This document shows positions 46,020-55,388 of a stretch of DNA of 64,000 nt, in pieces. The first letter of the stretch is position 1, and the number at the start of each line of letters is the position of its first letter. Location of the stretch: contig NZ_FO704550.1 of the NCBI RefSeq assembly GCF_000968195.1, positions 3,844,001 to 3,908,000 of the forward strand, in the 5' to 3' direction. The position numbers and the translations under genes are program-made. The notes beneath the pieces are model-generated. The model was not told the DNA's origin. It ran no database searches and saw only the letters and a program-made list of their open reading frames with translations. Origin of the DNA: Xenorhabdus doucetiae (GTDB lineage: Bacteria; Pseudomonadota; Gammaproteobacteria; Enterobacterales; Enterobacteriaceae).

Positions 46020-48824
46020 TCAGTGTGCCTGATCCCAATTATCACCCAGCCCAATATCCACTTTTAACGGCACATCAAGCTGCATACTTTGTTCCATCAG
46101 CTCCCTGATTTTCTGCCCTGCGGTTCCCAGCGCTGATTCATGCACTTCAAATACCAGCTCATCGTGAACCTGCATGATCATGCGCACATCGGGCTGCTCA
46201 CTGACAATCCAGTTATCTACCGCAATCATCGCCAATTTGATGATATCCGCTGCCGTTCCCTGCATCGGTGCGTTGATGGCTTCACGCTCTGATGCCTTAC
46301 GGCGCATGGCATTACGCGATTTGATATCCGGCAGATACAACCGACGGCCTTCCAACGTTTCGACAAATCCATGATCCGCCGCTTGCTGGCGTGTACGCTC
46401 CATATAAGCCAACACCCCCGGATAACGTTCAAAATAGAGATCCATATAACGTTGCGCTTCACCACGCGGAATACCTAACTGGCGGGATAAACCAAACGCA
46501 CTCATGCCATAAATCAGGCCAAAGTTAATCGCCTTGGCACTGCGACGCTGCTCGCTGGTCACCTGTTCCAATGGCACGCCAAACACTTCCGCCGCCGTCG
46601 CGCGGTGGATATCCTTACCTTGGGCGAATGCCTCCAACAAGCCTTTGTCCTGCGACAAGTGCGCCATAATGCGCAATTCAATCTGTGAATAGTCCGCCGC
46701 CATAATGCGGTAGCCTTCCGGCGCAACAAAAGCCTGACGGATGCGTCGCCCTTCACCATTGCGGACAGGAATGTTTTGCAAATTGGGATCACGGGAAGAG
46801 AGACGTCCCGTTGCCGTCACCGCCTGATGATAAGAGGTATGAACACGATGGGTCAGTGGGTGTACCATCTGAGGCAACTTATCCGTATAGGTGGATTTCA
46901 GTTTTGCCAGACCACGATGTTCCAAAATCACTCTGGCTAATTCATGGTTCTCCGCCAACTCTTCCAGCACCTCTTCATTCGTTGAGGGTGCGCCATTCGG
47001 CGTCTTTTTCAATACCGGCAACTGCATTTTTTCAAATAAAATCACTTGTAGCTGTTTGGGTGACGCCAGATTGAATTCTTCCCCTGCCAGTTCATAAGCG
47101 GCTTTTTCCAGCTCACCCAAACGCGCGGTGATCTCCTTTGAATGTTCTGCCAGCGTTTGCGCATTGATCAGCACGCCGGTTCTTTCCATACGGGACAGCA
47201 CTGGCACCAACGGCATTTCGATCTGCTGGAAAACTTTTAGCAGGGTTAGGGTGCTCTCTAATTGAGGATACATCTCCTGATGCAGTCTCAAAGTCACATC
47301 CGCATCTTCCGCCGCATATTTTGCCGCTTCTTCCAAGGGAATTTGATTGAAGGTGAGTTGTTTTTTGCCTTTGCCCGCAATCTCTTCAAATGTGGTGGTT
47401 TTATAGCCCAAATGACGATCCGCAAGGCTATCCATATCATGCCGCCCCGCCACACTGTTCAAAACATACGATTCCAGCATGGTATCAAAAACAATGCCAT
47501 TCAGGGCAACGTCATAACGCGCCAGCACGCCCCGATCAAATTTCAGGTTTTGACCAATTTTAGGCAGGTTAGCATCCTCCAGCAGTGGCTTTAAGGCGGT
47601 AAGAACCTCATGTAATTCCAGTTGCTGCGGCGCATCCAGATAATCGTGTCCCAATGGCAGATAAGCGGCTTCAACGTCTGACTCTCCCACAGCAATGGCA
47701 AAAGACATCCCCACCAGATTGGCTGTCAGCGTATCAAGACTGTCAGTTTCAGTATCAAAAGAGAATGCCGGCGCCTGCTTAAGCTTTTCAATCCACTCCT
47801 CCAGAGACTGGCGTTCAAGAATCGTTTGATAACTTTCCGGTGAAATGGCCGGTGAAATTTTAGCAGCGGTTGGCGTAGCGGGAATGGATTCTGCCTTGGC
47901 ACTGGCAGCAGCCGGTTTCTGTCCATTACCTTCCAGCCAACTGCCATTCTGTACGTCTGCGATCCAACGTTTAAATTCATAATGGCTGAACAGCGCCAGT
48001 AACTCATCCGCATCCGGCGGCATAACTGAAAGATCCAGACAAGTTTTATCCAGCTCAACATCGGTTTTGATGGTCGCCAATTGGTAAGAAAGATAGGCCA
48101 CCTCTTTATGCTGCTCCATCTTACCGCCCAATGTCTTGGCGCCACGGAAACCGAGTGAGGCAATGTCATCAAGTCGGGCATAGATATCATCTAATCCGCC
48201 AATTCCCTGCAATAGCCCCAACGCGGTCTTCTCCCCCACGCCTGGCACGCCCGGAATGTTATCGGAAGAATCCCCCATCAGGGCGAGAAAATCGATCATC
48301 AGTTCAGGGGGAATACCATATTTTTCCTTAACCCCTTCCGGCCCCAAGATGGTGTTGGTCATGGTGTTAATCAGGGTGATATTTGGCGTCACTAATTGCG
48401 CCATATCCTTATCTCCCGTGCTGATCAGCACCGAACGGCCTTCTTTTTCAGCCTGCAAAGCCAAAGTCCCGATAACATCGTCAGCTTCAACGCCGGATAC
48501 CACCAGAATGGGCAGACCCATCGCCTTAACCATCTTGTGCAACGGTTCAATTTGCAAACGCAAATCATCCGGCATGGGTGGCCGATGAGATTTATATTCA
48601 GCAAAAAGTTCATCACGGAACGTTTTACCCTTGGCATCAAACACGACCGCCACATGACTGGGTTTATACTGCATGATCAAACTTCGCAGCATGTTCAACA
48701 CGCCATACATGGCGCCCGTCGGCTCGCCGGAACTGTTGGTCAGTGGCGGAAACGCATGGTATGCACGATAAAGGTATGAAGAACCATCAACCAAAATCAG
48801 GGGATTGTCTGCTATCTGTGCCAT
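46020..48824 (-). CDS. polA: DNA polymerase I
   Basis: Repair and Okazaki-fragment polymerase. 934 residues from the ATG at 48824 (MAQIADNPLILVDGSSYLYRA); the frame runs to 48983 but that part is not conserved. N-terminal 5' nuclease (about 1-300), linker rich in Ala/Pro, 3'-5' exonuclease with intact FSFDTETDSLD, and polymerase domain with DYSQIELRIMAHLS, RRSAKAINFGLIYGMSAFGL and QVHDELVFEVH. All key acidic residues seem present. The ribosome site is weak. Confidence 0.97.
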   Translation of the reverse strand: MAQIADNPLILVDGSSYLYRAYHAFPPLTNSSGEPTGAMYGVLNMLRSLIMQYKPSHVAVVFDAKGKTFRDELFAEYKSHRPPMPDDLRLQIEPLHKMVKAMGLPILVVSGVEADDVIGTLALQAEKEGRSVLISTGDKDMAQLVTPNITLINTMTNTILGPEGVKEKYGIPPELMIDFLALMGDSSDNIPGVPGVGEKTALGLLQGIGGLDDIYARLDDIASLGFRGAKTLGGKMEQHKEVAYLSYQLATIKTDVELDKTCLDLSVMPPDADELLALFSHYEFKRWIADVQNGSWLEGNGQKPAAASAKAESIPATPTAAKISPAISPESYQTILERQSLEEWIEKLKQAPAFSFDTETDSLDTLTANLVGMSFAIAVGESDVEAAYLPLGHDYLDAPQQLELHEVLTALKPLLEDANLPKIGQNLKFDRGVLARYDVALNGIVFDTMLESYVLNSVAGRHDMDSLADRHLGYKTTTFEEIAGKGKKQLTFNQIPLEEAAKYAAEDADVTLRLHQEMYPQLESTLTLLKVFQQIEMPLVPVLSRMERTGVLINAQTLAEHSKEITARLGELEKAAYELAGEEFNLASPKQLQVILFEKMQLPVLKKTPNGAPSTNEEVLEELAENHELARVILEHRGLAKLKSTYTDKLPQMVHPLTHRVHTSYHQAVTATGRLSSRDPNLQNIPVRNGEGRRIRQAFVAPEGYRIMAADYSQIELRIMAHLSQDKGLLEAFAQGKDIHRATAAEVFGVPLEQVTSEQRRSAKAINFGLIYGMSAFGLSRQLGIPRGEAQRYMDLYFERYPGVLAYMERTRQQAADHGFVETLEGRRLYLPDIKSRNAMRRKASEREAINAPMQGTAADIIKLAMIAVDNWIVSEQPDVRMIMQVHDELVFEVHESALGTAGQKIRELMEQSMQLDVPLKVDIGLGDNWDQAH

Positions 48825-49246
48825 AAAATTTTCTTCGTCGTTCTGAGGGATGAATGGGTATGAATAAAGAATAGAATGCCATACTGTATCGTTATAGACG
48901 AATTTTGCGGGCATTTTCTCGTATGAGCTCGCATATTGTGACAAATATTCTGATGGGTATGCTGTGGATAACTTTGTGCACAAAAAAAAGGCACATAAAC
49001 CAGATTTATGTTTATCACCACAAAGAGTGAATAACAGGAGGTAAAAATCAATGAATTACGCGAAATATTAATTAAATATGACAACCGCTTTAAAATCACT
49101 GACTTGTGGATATTACCAGAGTTTATGTTATGAAAGGTGTTTTTCGGCAGGTGTTGTGCCAACTCTCTTATAGCTGGCACAACACCTATATTACTTTATT
49201 ATATCAATACTCGCGTTTTTGTTTCTTTACGCCACCCTCTTGCGAC
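48825..49246. other. polA-dsbA intergenic region
   Basis: 422 bases without a gene. It holds a perfect DnaA box (TTATCCACA on the minus strand, 48963-48971) about 140 bases upstream of polA, and a perfect 13-pair hairpin AGGTGTTGTGCCA/TGGCACAACACCT (49149-49161 with 49175-49187). The hairpin lies past the dsbA stop but has no T run on either side. The polA promoter was not fixed. Confidence 0.65.
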
Positions 49247-49870
49247 TTATTTTTTGTTCAGCAGATAGTTCACGACCTCAGAGAACTTCCGGGCGTAATC
49301 CAACGCGGAACTGGTATCAACACCACCGTTGTTAATCAAATATTTGCCATTAACAAAGACCGCCGGAACACCGCGCAGGCTGAAATCTTGGGCAGCCTGA
49401 CGCTCTTTGGCGGCGACAGATTGCACGATAAAGCTGTTCAGGGCTGCATCATATTCTTCACCGGAGATACCCGCTTTGATGAAAGCATTACGGATATCGT
49501 CCTTGCTACCGATGGTTTGGCTTTTCTGAATGCCCTCAAACAAAATAGGCGTGACCTTATCTTCAACCTTCATGACAATGGCAACCGCCCAAGCGTCGGT
49601 CAATGCCTTACCCAAAGGTCCCAGAAAATCTACATGATAACGTTCATGAGTCACACCTGCCGGCAAGTTTTTCTCAACCGTAGCAGGAACATGATAAATA
49701 TTTTCAAACTGATAACAGTGAGGACAATAAAAAGAGAAAAACTCCACCACCTGAGGCTGATTGGCAACCGGCTCTCTTAACTCGGTATACTGTTTGCCTT
49801 CAGAAAAACCAGAAGCAGACGCATTAAATGCCATGAACGCTCCCACCAGTGCTAGCCAAAATTTCTTCAT
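49247..49870 (-). CDS. dsbA: Thiol:disulfide interchange protein DsbA
   Basis: Periplasmic oxidase that makes disulfide bonds in exported proteins; reoxidised by DsbB. 207 residues from the ATG at 49870 (GGAGACCATT upstream). Signal peptide MKKFWLALVGAFMAFNASA; active site CPHC (49-52) in FFSFYCPHCYQFE; cis-Pro in GVPAVFVNGKY. It starts 15 bases after srkA, and the pair is an operon in E. coli under Cpx control. Confidence 0.97.
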   Translation of the reverse strand: MKKFWLALVGAFMAFNASASGFSEGKQYTELREPVANQPQVVEFFSFYCPHCYQFENIYHVPATVEKNLPAGVTHERYHVDFLGPLGKALTDAWAVAIVMKVEDKVTPILFEGIQKSQTIGSKDDIRNAFIKAGISGEEYDAALNSFIVQSVAAKERQAAQDFSLRGVPAVFVNGKYLINNGGVDTSSALDYARKFSEVVNYLLNKK

Positions 49871-49885
49871 AATGGTCTCCAAAAA

Positions 49886-50875
49886 TTAATACATCGGGTT
49901 GAGCTGTAAAGGGGGTTCCTGTAACAGCCGGACTTGTTCAGAAAAAAGACTCACTTGCTTATGCCAGAAATCACTCTCCGCCATCCACGGGAACGCTTTT
50001 GGAAAAGCCGGATCTTGCCAGCGACGGGCTACCCAAGCCAAATAATAGACCATTCGCATCGCACGCAGAGGCTCTATTAATGCCAATGTCTTGGGATCAA
50101 ATGCCATAAACTGACCATATGACTCAAGCAAGATATCCAACTGAACCAACCGTTCTTGCCGTGAGCCATTGAGCAACATCCACAAATCCTGAACCGCAGG
50201 ACCATTGCGGGCATCATCAAGATCCACAAACCAGGCTTCATCACGCCACAAGATATTCCCCGCATGGCAGTCCCCATGCAGCCGCAATACTTGCCAGTTA
50301 TCGTGCCATTGGCTGGCAACGGCCTGATTTAATCCATCCAACGCAGCCAGAAAACCCGGTTTATGTCTGGCGGGAATAAGCTCACATTCAGCCAAATAGT
50401 GATATGGCTGATATAAATATTCATTAAGATTAAGCGTAGGACGGGCTGAAAATGTTTTCTTTGCGCCAATTTGATGTATTCTTCCCAGCAATCGCCCAAC
50501 ATCTTCCAGTTGGTCAAAATTGTCTGATTCGTACTGACGCCCTCCCACACTGGGGAAAATGGCAAAAAAGAAACCGCCATGGCTGAGCACCGTCTGCCCG
50601 TCAAACATCAAGGGCGCAGCTATCGGCAAATCGGCTTGCTGCAATTCATGAGCAAAATCATGCTCCTCTTGGATTTGCTGTTGGCTCCAGCGCAGAGGAC
50701 GATAAAATTTCACGACATAGCGTTTGCGGTTTTCATCCATAAACTGATACACCCGATTCTCATAGCTATTCAGCTCGGTCAAACCTGAATCAAGGTACAG
50801 GCCAGACTGCACTAAAGCATCCATAATTAAATCTGGTGTAATATTCTGAAAATTAAAAGCCTTCGGTTCCGTCAC
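49886..50875 (-). CDS. srkA: Stress response Ser/Thr kinase SrkA (YihE)
   Basis: Cytoplasmic kinase of the aminoglycoside-phosphotransferase fold that protects cells under stress in E. coli. 329 residues (E. coli 328): LNSYENRVYQFMDEN, VVKFYRP with the ATP lysine, catalytic HGDCHAGNILW and DLDDARNGPAVQDLWMLLNG. It ends LLQEPPLQLNPMY as in E. coli. It lies between yihD and dsbA. Confidence 0.96.
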   Translation of the reverse strand: MTEPKAFNFQNITPDLIMDALVQSGLYLDSGLTELNSYENRVYQFMDENRKRYVVKFYRPLRWSQQQIQEEHDFAHELQQADLPIAAPLMFDGQTVLSHGGFFFAIFPSVGGRQYESDNFDQLEDVGRLLGRIHQIGAKKTFSARPTLNLNEYLYQPYHYLAECELIPARHKPGFLAALDGLNQAVASQWHDNWQVLRLHGDCHAGNILWRDEAWFVDLDDARNGPAVQDLWMLLNGSRQERLVQLDILLESYGQFMAFDPKTLALIEPLRAMRMVYYLAWVARRWQDPAFPKAFPWMAESDFWHKQVSLFSEQVRLLQEPPLQLNPMY

Positions 50876-50893
50876 AACACAGTTCTCTCTTCA

Positions 50894-51163
50894 TCAATCT
50901 TTAATAATACCGCGGGCGCGCAACAACGCAGTCTTAAAATCTTCTTCATAATCTTTTTTCAATCCGGGGATTTCTGCATCGCTATCCGTACCGCGCATTT
51001 TCAGGTGATAAATCAAAATATCATCCGTTAATTCAGATAGCTGCCCGGTGAATCCCGCTTCATCAGCCAGTTTCTGCAACAGTGCCACCAAATTTAAATC
51101 CGGCTCATTCTTCCATACTGGGTGTAAAAGTTCGATAACTTCATTGAGACGGTGATACTTCAT
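50894..51163 (-). CDS. yihD: YihD family protein (DUF1040)
   Basis: Small conserved protein of unknown role; 89 residues from the ATG at 51163 (AAGGAACGAGAG upstream), as in E. coli. Core LNEVIELLHPVWKNEPDLNL, LTDDILIYHLKMR and KKDYEEDFKTALLRARGIIKD. The frame continues to 51232 without conservation. It heads yihD-srkA-dsbA. Confidence 0.94.
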   Translation of the reverse strand: MKYHRLNEVIELLHPVWKNEPDLNLVALLQKLADEAGFTGQLSELTDDILIYHLKMRGTDSDAEIPGLKKDYEEDFKTALLRARGIIKD

Positions 51164-51737
51164 CTCTCGTTCCTTATAAATACGATACAAATTAGCAAGA
51201 TTAATGGCTCTGAGAAAGCATTGGTCTGTCAATCAGCGTAAAGTTATACTAAAACTATCATAAAATCACGTTAGCAACTATTTATCTAATTTATTATTTG
51301 TTTACCATGTTTTTCTATTTGAAATCAAAAAAAACGTGGGTACAATTACTATACTTTTTAGTCATCCAGAGTATTCCTGTATCACGCTCTTGATGCTGAA
51401 GGTTAGCAACAGACATCAATTTATTATCTTGTAAACCGCACTTACGATACCAAATAGCAAGGGTATAACAATCGCTTGTGAGTAATAAGTGAAGTGGAGT
51501 TGTCTCCACAATTCAAGCTATACCTTCATGCGTATTGTAAAATTCCAAAAATATTAAGCTGCTGTTGGAAAAGCAGCGGGGGGAGTTTTGGCTTGTATTT
51601 ATCAATGCCATGATGTGCTGTGTGGCGATAAAGATAAGTTGTAAATTTCATAAGGAATAATAGTAGTATTTTGATTTTAAAGGTTAAAATTCCAAGGCCG
51701 TTTTCTCATATCAGATTTGATTATGAAGGGGGGAATG
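51164..51737. other. Gap between yihD and an orphan gene
   Basis: 574 bases with no gene I can support. A 64-codon frame (51315-51509, minus) has no recognised family and a poor start. A short hairpin GCTGCT/AGCAGC lies at about 51560-51580. mobA, next to yihD in E. coli, is absent. Confidence 0.5.
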
Positions 51738-52271
51738 ATGTTCTTCCATAGTGTCAACAAAAGTAATATGATTATTTTTTCGTTAATACTGGGAATGGTC
51801 ATTTTATTTTTATCTTTTAAAAATAGCCAATTAGGGATTATCGATTACGCCGATAAACATTGTCAGAAGAATACAATCTGTTTGATTGATATGAATAAAA
51901 TTATTCCTTTTGACTGGGACAAAATGTATATCATCGACAAAGGCATAACGCCTGAGGATATTGAAAAAATTATCGGTGCCAGGCTTAATGATGAAACCAG
52001 CCTTTTTTATAAAATTATTTTTGTCAGAGATCAGGAAGTGATTTATTCGGATGAATATCATCCAGCCGATGACTCTTATATGAAAAAATTTCTTAAGCTT
52101 AATTTTCATTATCCTTATGAAAGGGAAGGAAATTACTTTAGTCACTATGCCGTTTCCAAAGATAATTCCATTCTTTCAGTAAAGATTGAAAATGAACCGC
52201 TTGTGAGTGATAAAATTTATTACAGCATTTCTCCTTCTAATGCACAGCAAATTAGAGGGAGAGATCGATAA
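51738..52271 (+). CDS. Membrane-anchored protein of unknown function
   Basis: I do not recognise the family. About 177 residues from one of two adjacent ATGs (51735 or 51738) after AAGGGGGGA. A single N-terminal membrane segment (about residues 11-28) leads to a soluble, probably periplasmic part. That part holds two cysteines close together (CQKNTIC), an acidic and aromatic stretch (KIIPFDWDKMYIID) and YSDEYHPADDSY. Strongly AT-rich. A good terminator follows. Small orphan proteins of this form are often immunity or envelope proteins, but no toxin gene is adjacent and no role is claimed. Confidence 0.7.
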   Translation: MFFHSVNKSNMIIFSLILGMVILFLSFKNSQLGIIDYADKHCQKNTICLIDMNKIIPFDWDKMYIIDKGITPEDIEKIIGARLNDETSLFYKIIFVRDQEVIYSDEYHPADDSYMKKFLKLNFHYPYEREGNYFSHYAVSKDNSILSVKIENEPLVSDKIYYSISPSNAQQIRGRDR

Positions 52272-52320
52272 GTTTTATCTGATTTTTCTATGGAATATTC
52301 TTTTATATTTCAATCTATTG

Positions 52321-52358
52321 AGTGCAGGCCGTTGTTTGTATGTGGCCTGCACTTTTTT
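52321..52358 (+). terminator. Terminator after the orphan membrane protein
   Basis: Ten perfect pairs AGTGCAGGCC/GGCCTGCACT (52321-52330 with 52344-52353, 13-base loop) followed by TTTTT. Confidence 0.9.
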
Positions 52359-52366
52359 GTTTATGT

Positions 52367-52732
52367 TTATTTTTTTCTTGTGCCTATTTTGTTGTTTTTA
52401 GACGGCTTGTAAGATTGATTTTTACTGCCAGACTGTTTTAATAAAGAGGGATTGTCTTTGTTCGTGGTATTATCTTTTACATTGTTCTTTACCGTTTCTG
52501 GTTTATTGTTTTGATCTCGTAGGCGTTTTTCTAAAGCACAGACAACCTTTATGTACTCCAAAGTGCGAGTTAATCCTTTTATCAGGCGCGCGTCTTTATC
52601 TGCCTGAGCATATTCGAGCTGTTTTTCCAATGTTTTTTTCTTAATTTCACATCCTGCTTTACCTTGGTTTGCATCGGCTGCATTCATACTGAAAACGATC
52701 AATACAGATAAGATCACTGTTTTCGACATCAT
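52367..52732 (-). CDS. DUF1090 family periplasmic protein
   Basis: 121 residues with a signal peptide (MMSKTVILSVLIVFSMNAADA). The middle part has the DUF1090 (YqjC-like) pattern: a Cys in GCEIKKKTLEKQLEYAQ, GLTRTLEYIKVVC, then a long Lys/Asn-rich tail (about 75-121). Function unknown in all members. AGGAATAATTC precedes the start. It is divergent from rlmJ. The extended basic tail is longer than I would expect from E. coli YqjC. Confidence 0.75.
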   Translation of the reverse strand: MMSKTVILSVLIVFSMNAADANQGKAGCEIKKKTLEKQLEYAQADKDARLIKGLTRTLEYIKVVCALEKRLRDQNNKPETVKNNVKDNTTNKDNPSLLKQSGSKNQSYKPSKNNKIGTRKK

Positions 52733-52911
52733 GAATTATTCCTAATATTTTTAGGTGACTTACCCGAAATTTTATACGCTGTTCCCGATTTGAGCCTGAC
52801 AATTCCTCTGGACTGACAACGAAAAGGAAGGTGAAGGAGGCTTTTATCTTTTTTATTGTGAATGAGGCTATAATGCCCCTTTAGTTGTTTCCGCTCTCGG
52901 GGTTAAATAGA

Positions 52912-53754
52912 ATGTTGAGTTATCGCCATAGCTTCCATGCCGGCAACCATGCGGATGTGTTAAAGCACATCGTGCAAAGCCTGATCATTGAAGCACTTAA
53001 AGTAAAAGAAAAACCTTTCCTGTATCTGGATACTCACTCTGGCGCAGGCCGTTATCAATTGAGTGGGGAACATGCTGAACGTACGGGAGAGTACCTGGAA
53101 GGGATTGCCCGTATTTGGCAACGTGATGATATCCCTGAAGAATTGGCGACATATTTGAATGCTGTGAAAGCGCTAAATCCACAAGGTTCTTTACGCTATT
53201 ACCCGGGTTCTCCGCTGATTGCGCGTCACTTATTGCGGGAGCAGGATGAACTTAATCTGAGTGAATTGCATTCCAGTGATTTTCCTTTGTTACGCACGGA
53301 ATTCTCCCGTGACAGACGTGCCCGTGTCCTGCGGGAAGATGGCTTCCAGCAGTTAAAATCAAAATTGCCGCCAAGAAGTCGTCGTGGCTTTGTGTTGATC
53401 GACCCCTCTTATGAACTGAAATCAGATTATCGGCATGTCGTTCAAGGCATTCAGGAAGGGTATAAGCGCTTTGCGACCGGCACTTATGCGTTGTGGTATC
53501 CCGTTGTTCTGCGTCAACAGATCAAACGCTTGGTGAAGGAACTTGAAGCAACAGGTATCCGCAATATTTTAAAAATTGAACTTGGTGTGCGGCCTGACAG
53601 CGATCAACGGGGTATGACGGCATCCGGCATGATCGTCATTAATCCGCCGTGGAAATTAGAGCAGCAGATGAAAACAATATTGCCGTGGCTGCATCAGGTA
53701 CTGGTTCCTGAAGGGATAGGGCATACATCAGTCGAGTGGATTGTCCCTGAATAA
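52912..53754 (+). CDS. rlmJ: 23S rRNA (adenine(2030)-N(6))-methyltransferase RlmJ
   Basis: Methylates A2030 of 23S rRNA using AdoMet. 280 residues from MLSYRHSFHAGNHADVLKH, as in E. coli. The motif that is normally DPPY reads DPSY (Asp-Pro-Ser-Tyr, about 164-167), a change at a usually conserved proline. The rest, including GAGRYQL and SGMIVINPPWKLEQQM, is normal. It lies 180 bases before gor on the same strand, the E. coli order. Confidence 0.95.
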   Translation: MLSYRHSFHAGNHADVLKHIVQSLIIEALKVKEKPFLYLDTHSGAGRYQLSGEHAERTGEYLEGIARIWQRDDIPEELATYLNAVKALNPQGSLRYYPGSPLIARHLLREQDELNLSELHSSDFPLLRTEFSRDRRARVLREDGFQQLKSKLPPRSRRGFVLIDPSYELKSDYRHVVQGIQEGYKRFATGTYALWYPVVLRQQIKRLVKELEATGIRNILKIELGVRPDSDQRGMTASGMIVINPPWKLEQQMKTILPWLHQVLVPEGIGHTSVEWIVPE

Positions 53755-53934
53755 AGTAAGGACTCATAGAGCATCTAATCTCGGTCATTACCTCTGAACG
53801 CGTTATCACTCGATAGCCGTAGCCTATGGTAATAAGAGTGAGAATCGTCCATCTCCAGTGATAACTTTTTGTAATAATAGACGTCAGGTTAAACCTTAGC
53901 AGTAACTTAATTGATTAGACGGAAGTGACCTAAG

Positions 53935-55287
53935 ATGAGTAAACATTACGATTATATTGCAATTGGTGGCGGCAGTGGTGGCATTGCTTCCATTAACCGT
54001 GCCGCTATGTATGGACAGAAATGTGCCCTGATTGAAGCAAAGGCATTAGGTGGAACCTGTGTTAATGTGGGCTGTGTCCCAAAAAAGGTGATGTGGCACG
54101 CTGCGCAAGTTGCGGAATCTATTCATCAATATGGCCCCGATTATGGTTTTGATACCACCGTCAATCGGTTTGACTGGAAAAAACTGATTGCCAGCCGTAC
54201 TGCTTATATTGATCGTATCCATCAATCGTATGAGCGCGTATTGGGTAACAATAAGGTGGATGTCATTCAAGGATTCGCCCGTTTTGTTGATGCGCATACG
54301 GTTGAGGTTAATGGTGAAAAAATCACCGCCGACCATATCCTGATCGCAACAGGTGGCCGTCCGGTACGTCCGAATATTCCGGGTGCGGAATATGGCATTG
54401 ATTCAGATGGTTTCTTCGAACTTAATGAAATGCCAAAGCGTGTTGCTGTAGTGGGTGCTGGCTATATTGCCGTTGAAATCGCGGGTGTGTTGAAGGCGCT
54501 GGGCAGTGAAACGCATCTCTTTGTCCGTCAACATGCACCATTGCGCGCTTTCGACCCGATGATTGTGGAAACACTATCGGAAATCATCAAAAACGAAGGG
54601 CCGATACTGCATACGCAAGCGATATTACACTCTGTGATTAAAAATAGTGATGGCAGCCTGACGGTTAAGTTGCAAGATGGCCGGGAGCAGGTGGTTGATA
54701 CGCTGATCTGGGCGATTGGGCGTGAACCGATGACAGATAATCTGAATCTGGCCGCAACCGGTGTTGAACTGGATAAGAAGGGTTATATTCAGGTCGATAA
54801 ATACCAGAACACGAATATGAATGGAATTTATGCGGTTGGCGATAACACCGGGGCGGTGGAATTGACGCCGGTTGCGATTGCGGCAGGGCGTCGTTTGTCA
54901 GAGCGTCTGTTTAATAACAAACCTGAAGAGCATCTGGATTACACCAATATTCCAACCGTGGTATTCAGCCATCCGCCCATTGGCGTTGTAGGTTTGACGG
55001 AGCCACAGGCAAAGGCTCAGTTTGGTGAAGATCAGGTTAAGGTTTATACCTCGTCATTTACCGCCATGTATACCGCTGTGACGCAACACCGTCAGCCATG
55101 CCGTATGAAACTGGTCTGTGTGGGAGACAATGAGAAGATCGTCGGCATCCACGGGATCGGCTTTGGCATGGATGAGATGCTGCAAGGTTTTGCGGTGGCG
55201 CTGAAAATGGGGGCAACGAAAAAGGATTTTGATAATACGGTTGCGATTCACCCAACGGCGGCGGAAGAGTTTGTGACGATGAGATAA
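53935..55287 (+). CDS. gor: Glutathione reductase
   Basis: NADPH-dependent flavoenzyme that keeps glutathione reduced. 450 residues, the E. coli length. FAD motif GGGSGGIAS (11-19), redox-active Cys42 and Cys47 in GGTCVNVGC, NADPH-binding GAGYIAVEIAGVL, and catalytic His in HPTAAEEFVTMR at the end. The 180-base gap before it shows no clear regulator site. Confidence 0.97.
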   Translation: MSKHYDYIAIGGGSGGIASINRAAMYGQKCALIEAKALGGTCVNVGCVPKKVMWHAAQVAESIHQYGPDYGFDTTVNRFDWKKLIASRTAYIDRIHQSYERVLGNNKVDVIQGFARFVDAHTVEVNGEKITADHILIATGGRPVRPNIPGAEYGIDSDGFFELNEMPKRVAVVGAGYIAVEIAGVLKALGSETHLFVRQHAPLRAFDPMIVETLSEIIKNEGPILHTQAILHSVIKNSDGSLTVKLQDGREQVVDTLIWAIGREPMTDNLNLAATGVELDKKGYIQVDKYQNTNMNGIYAVGDNTGAVELTPVAIAAGRRLSERLFNNKPEEHLDYTNIPTVVFSHPPIGVVGLTEPQAKAQFGEDQVKVYTSSFTAMYTAVTQHRQPCRMKLVCVGDNEKIVGIHGIGFGMDEMLQGFAVALKMGATKKDFDNTVAIHPTAAEEFVTMR

Positions 55288-55346
55288 TGTAGAAAGCATA
55301 CCCTTGCACATTTCTCACTTTTATCATTATTCTCGAAGCTAAACGG

Positions 55347-55386
55347 ATATTGGCTATAGACATGATGTCTATAGCCAATATTTTTC
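55347..55386 (+). terminator. Terminator after gor
   Basis: Sixteen perfect pairs (55347-55362 with 55366-55381, loop TGA) followed by TTTTC. It separates gor from the converging NTF2-like gene. Confidence 0.85.
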
Positions 55387-55388
55387 TG

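Noticed and set aside
51315..51509. 64-codon frame on the minus strand between yihD and the orphan gene
   Set aside because: No recognised family, poor start and no sign of a partner; might be a gene remnant, but I cannot support it.
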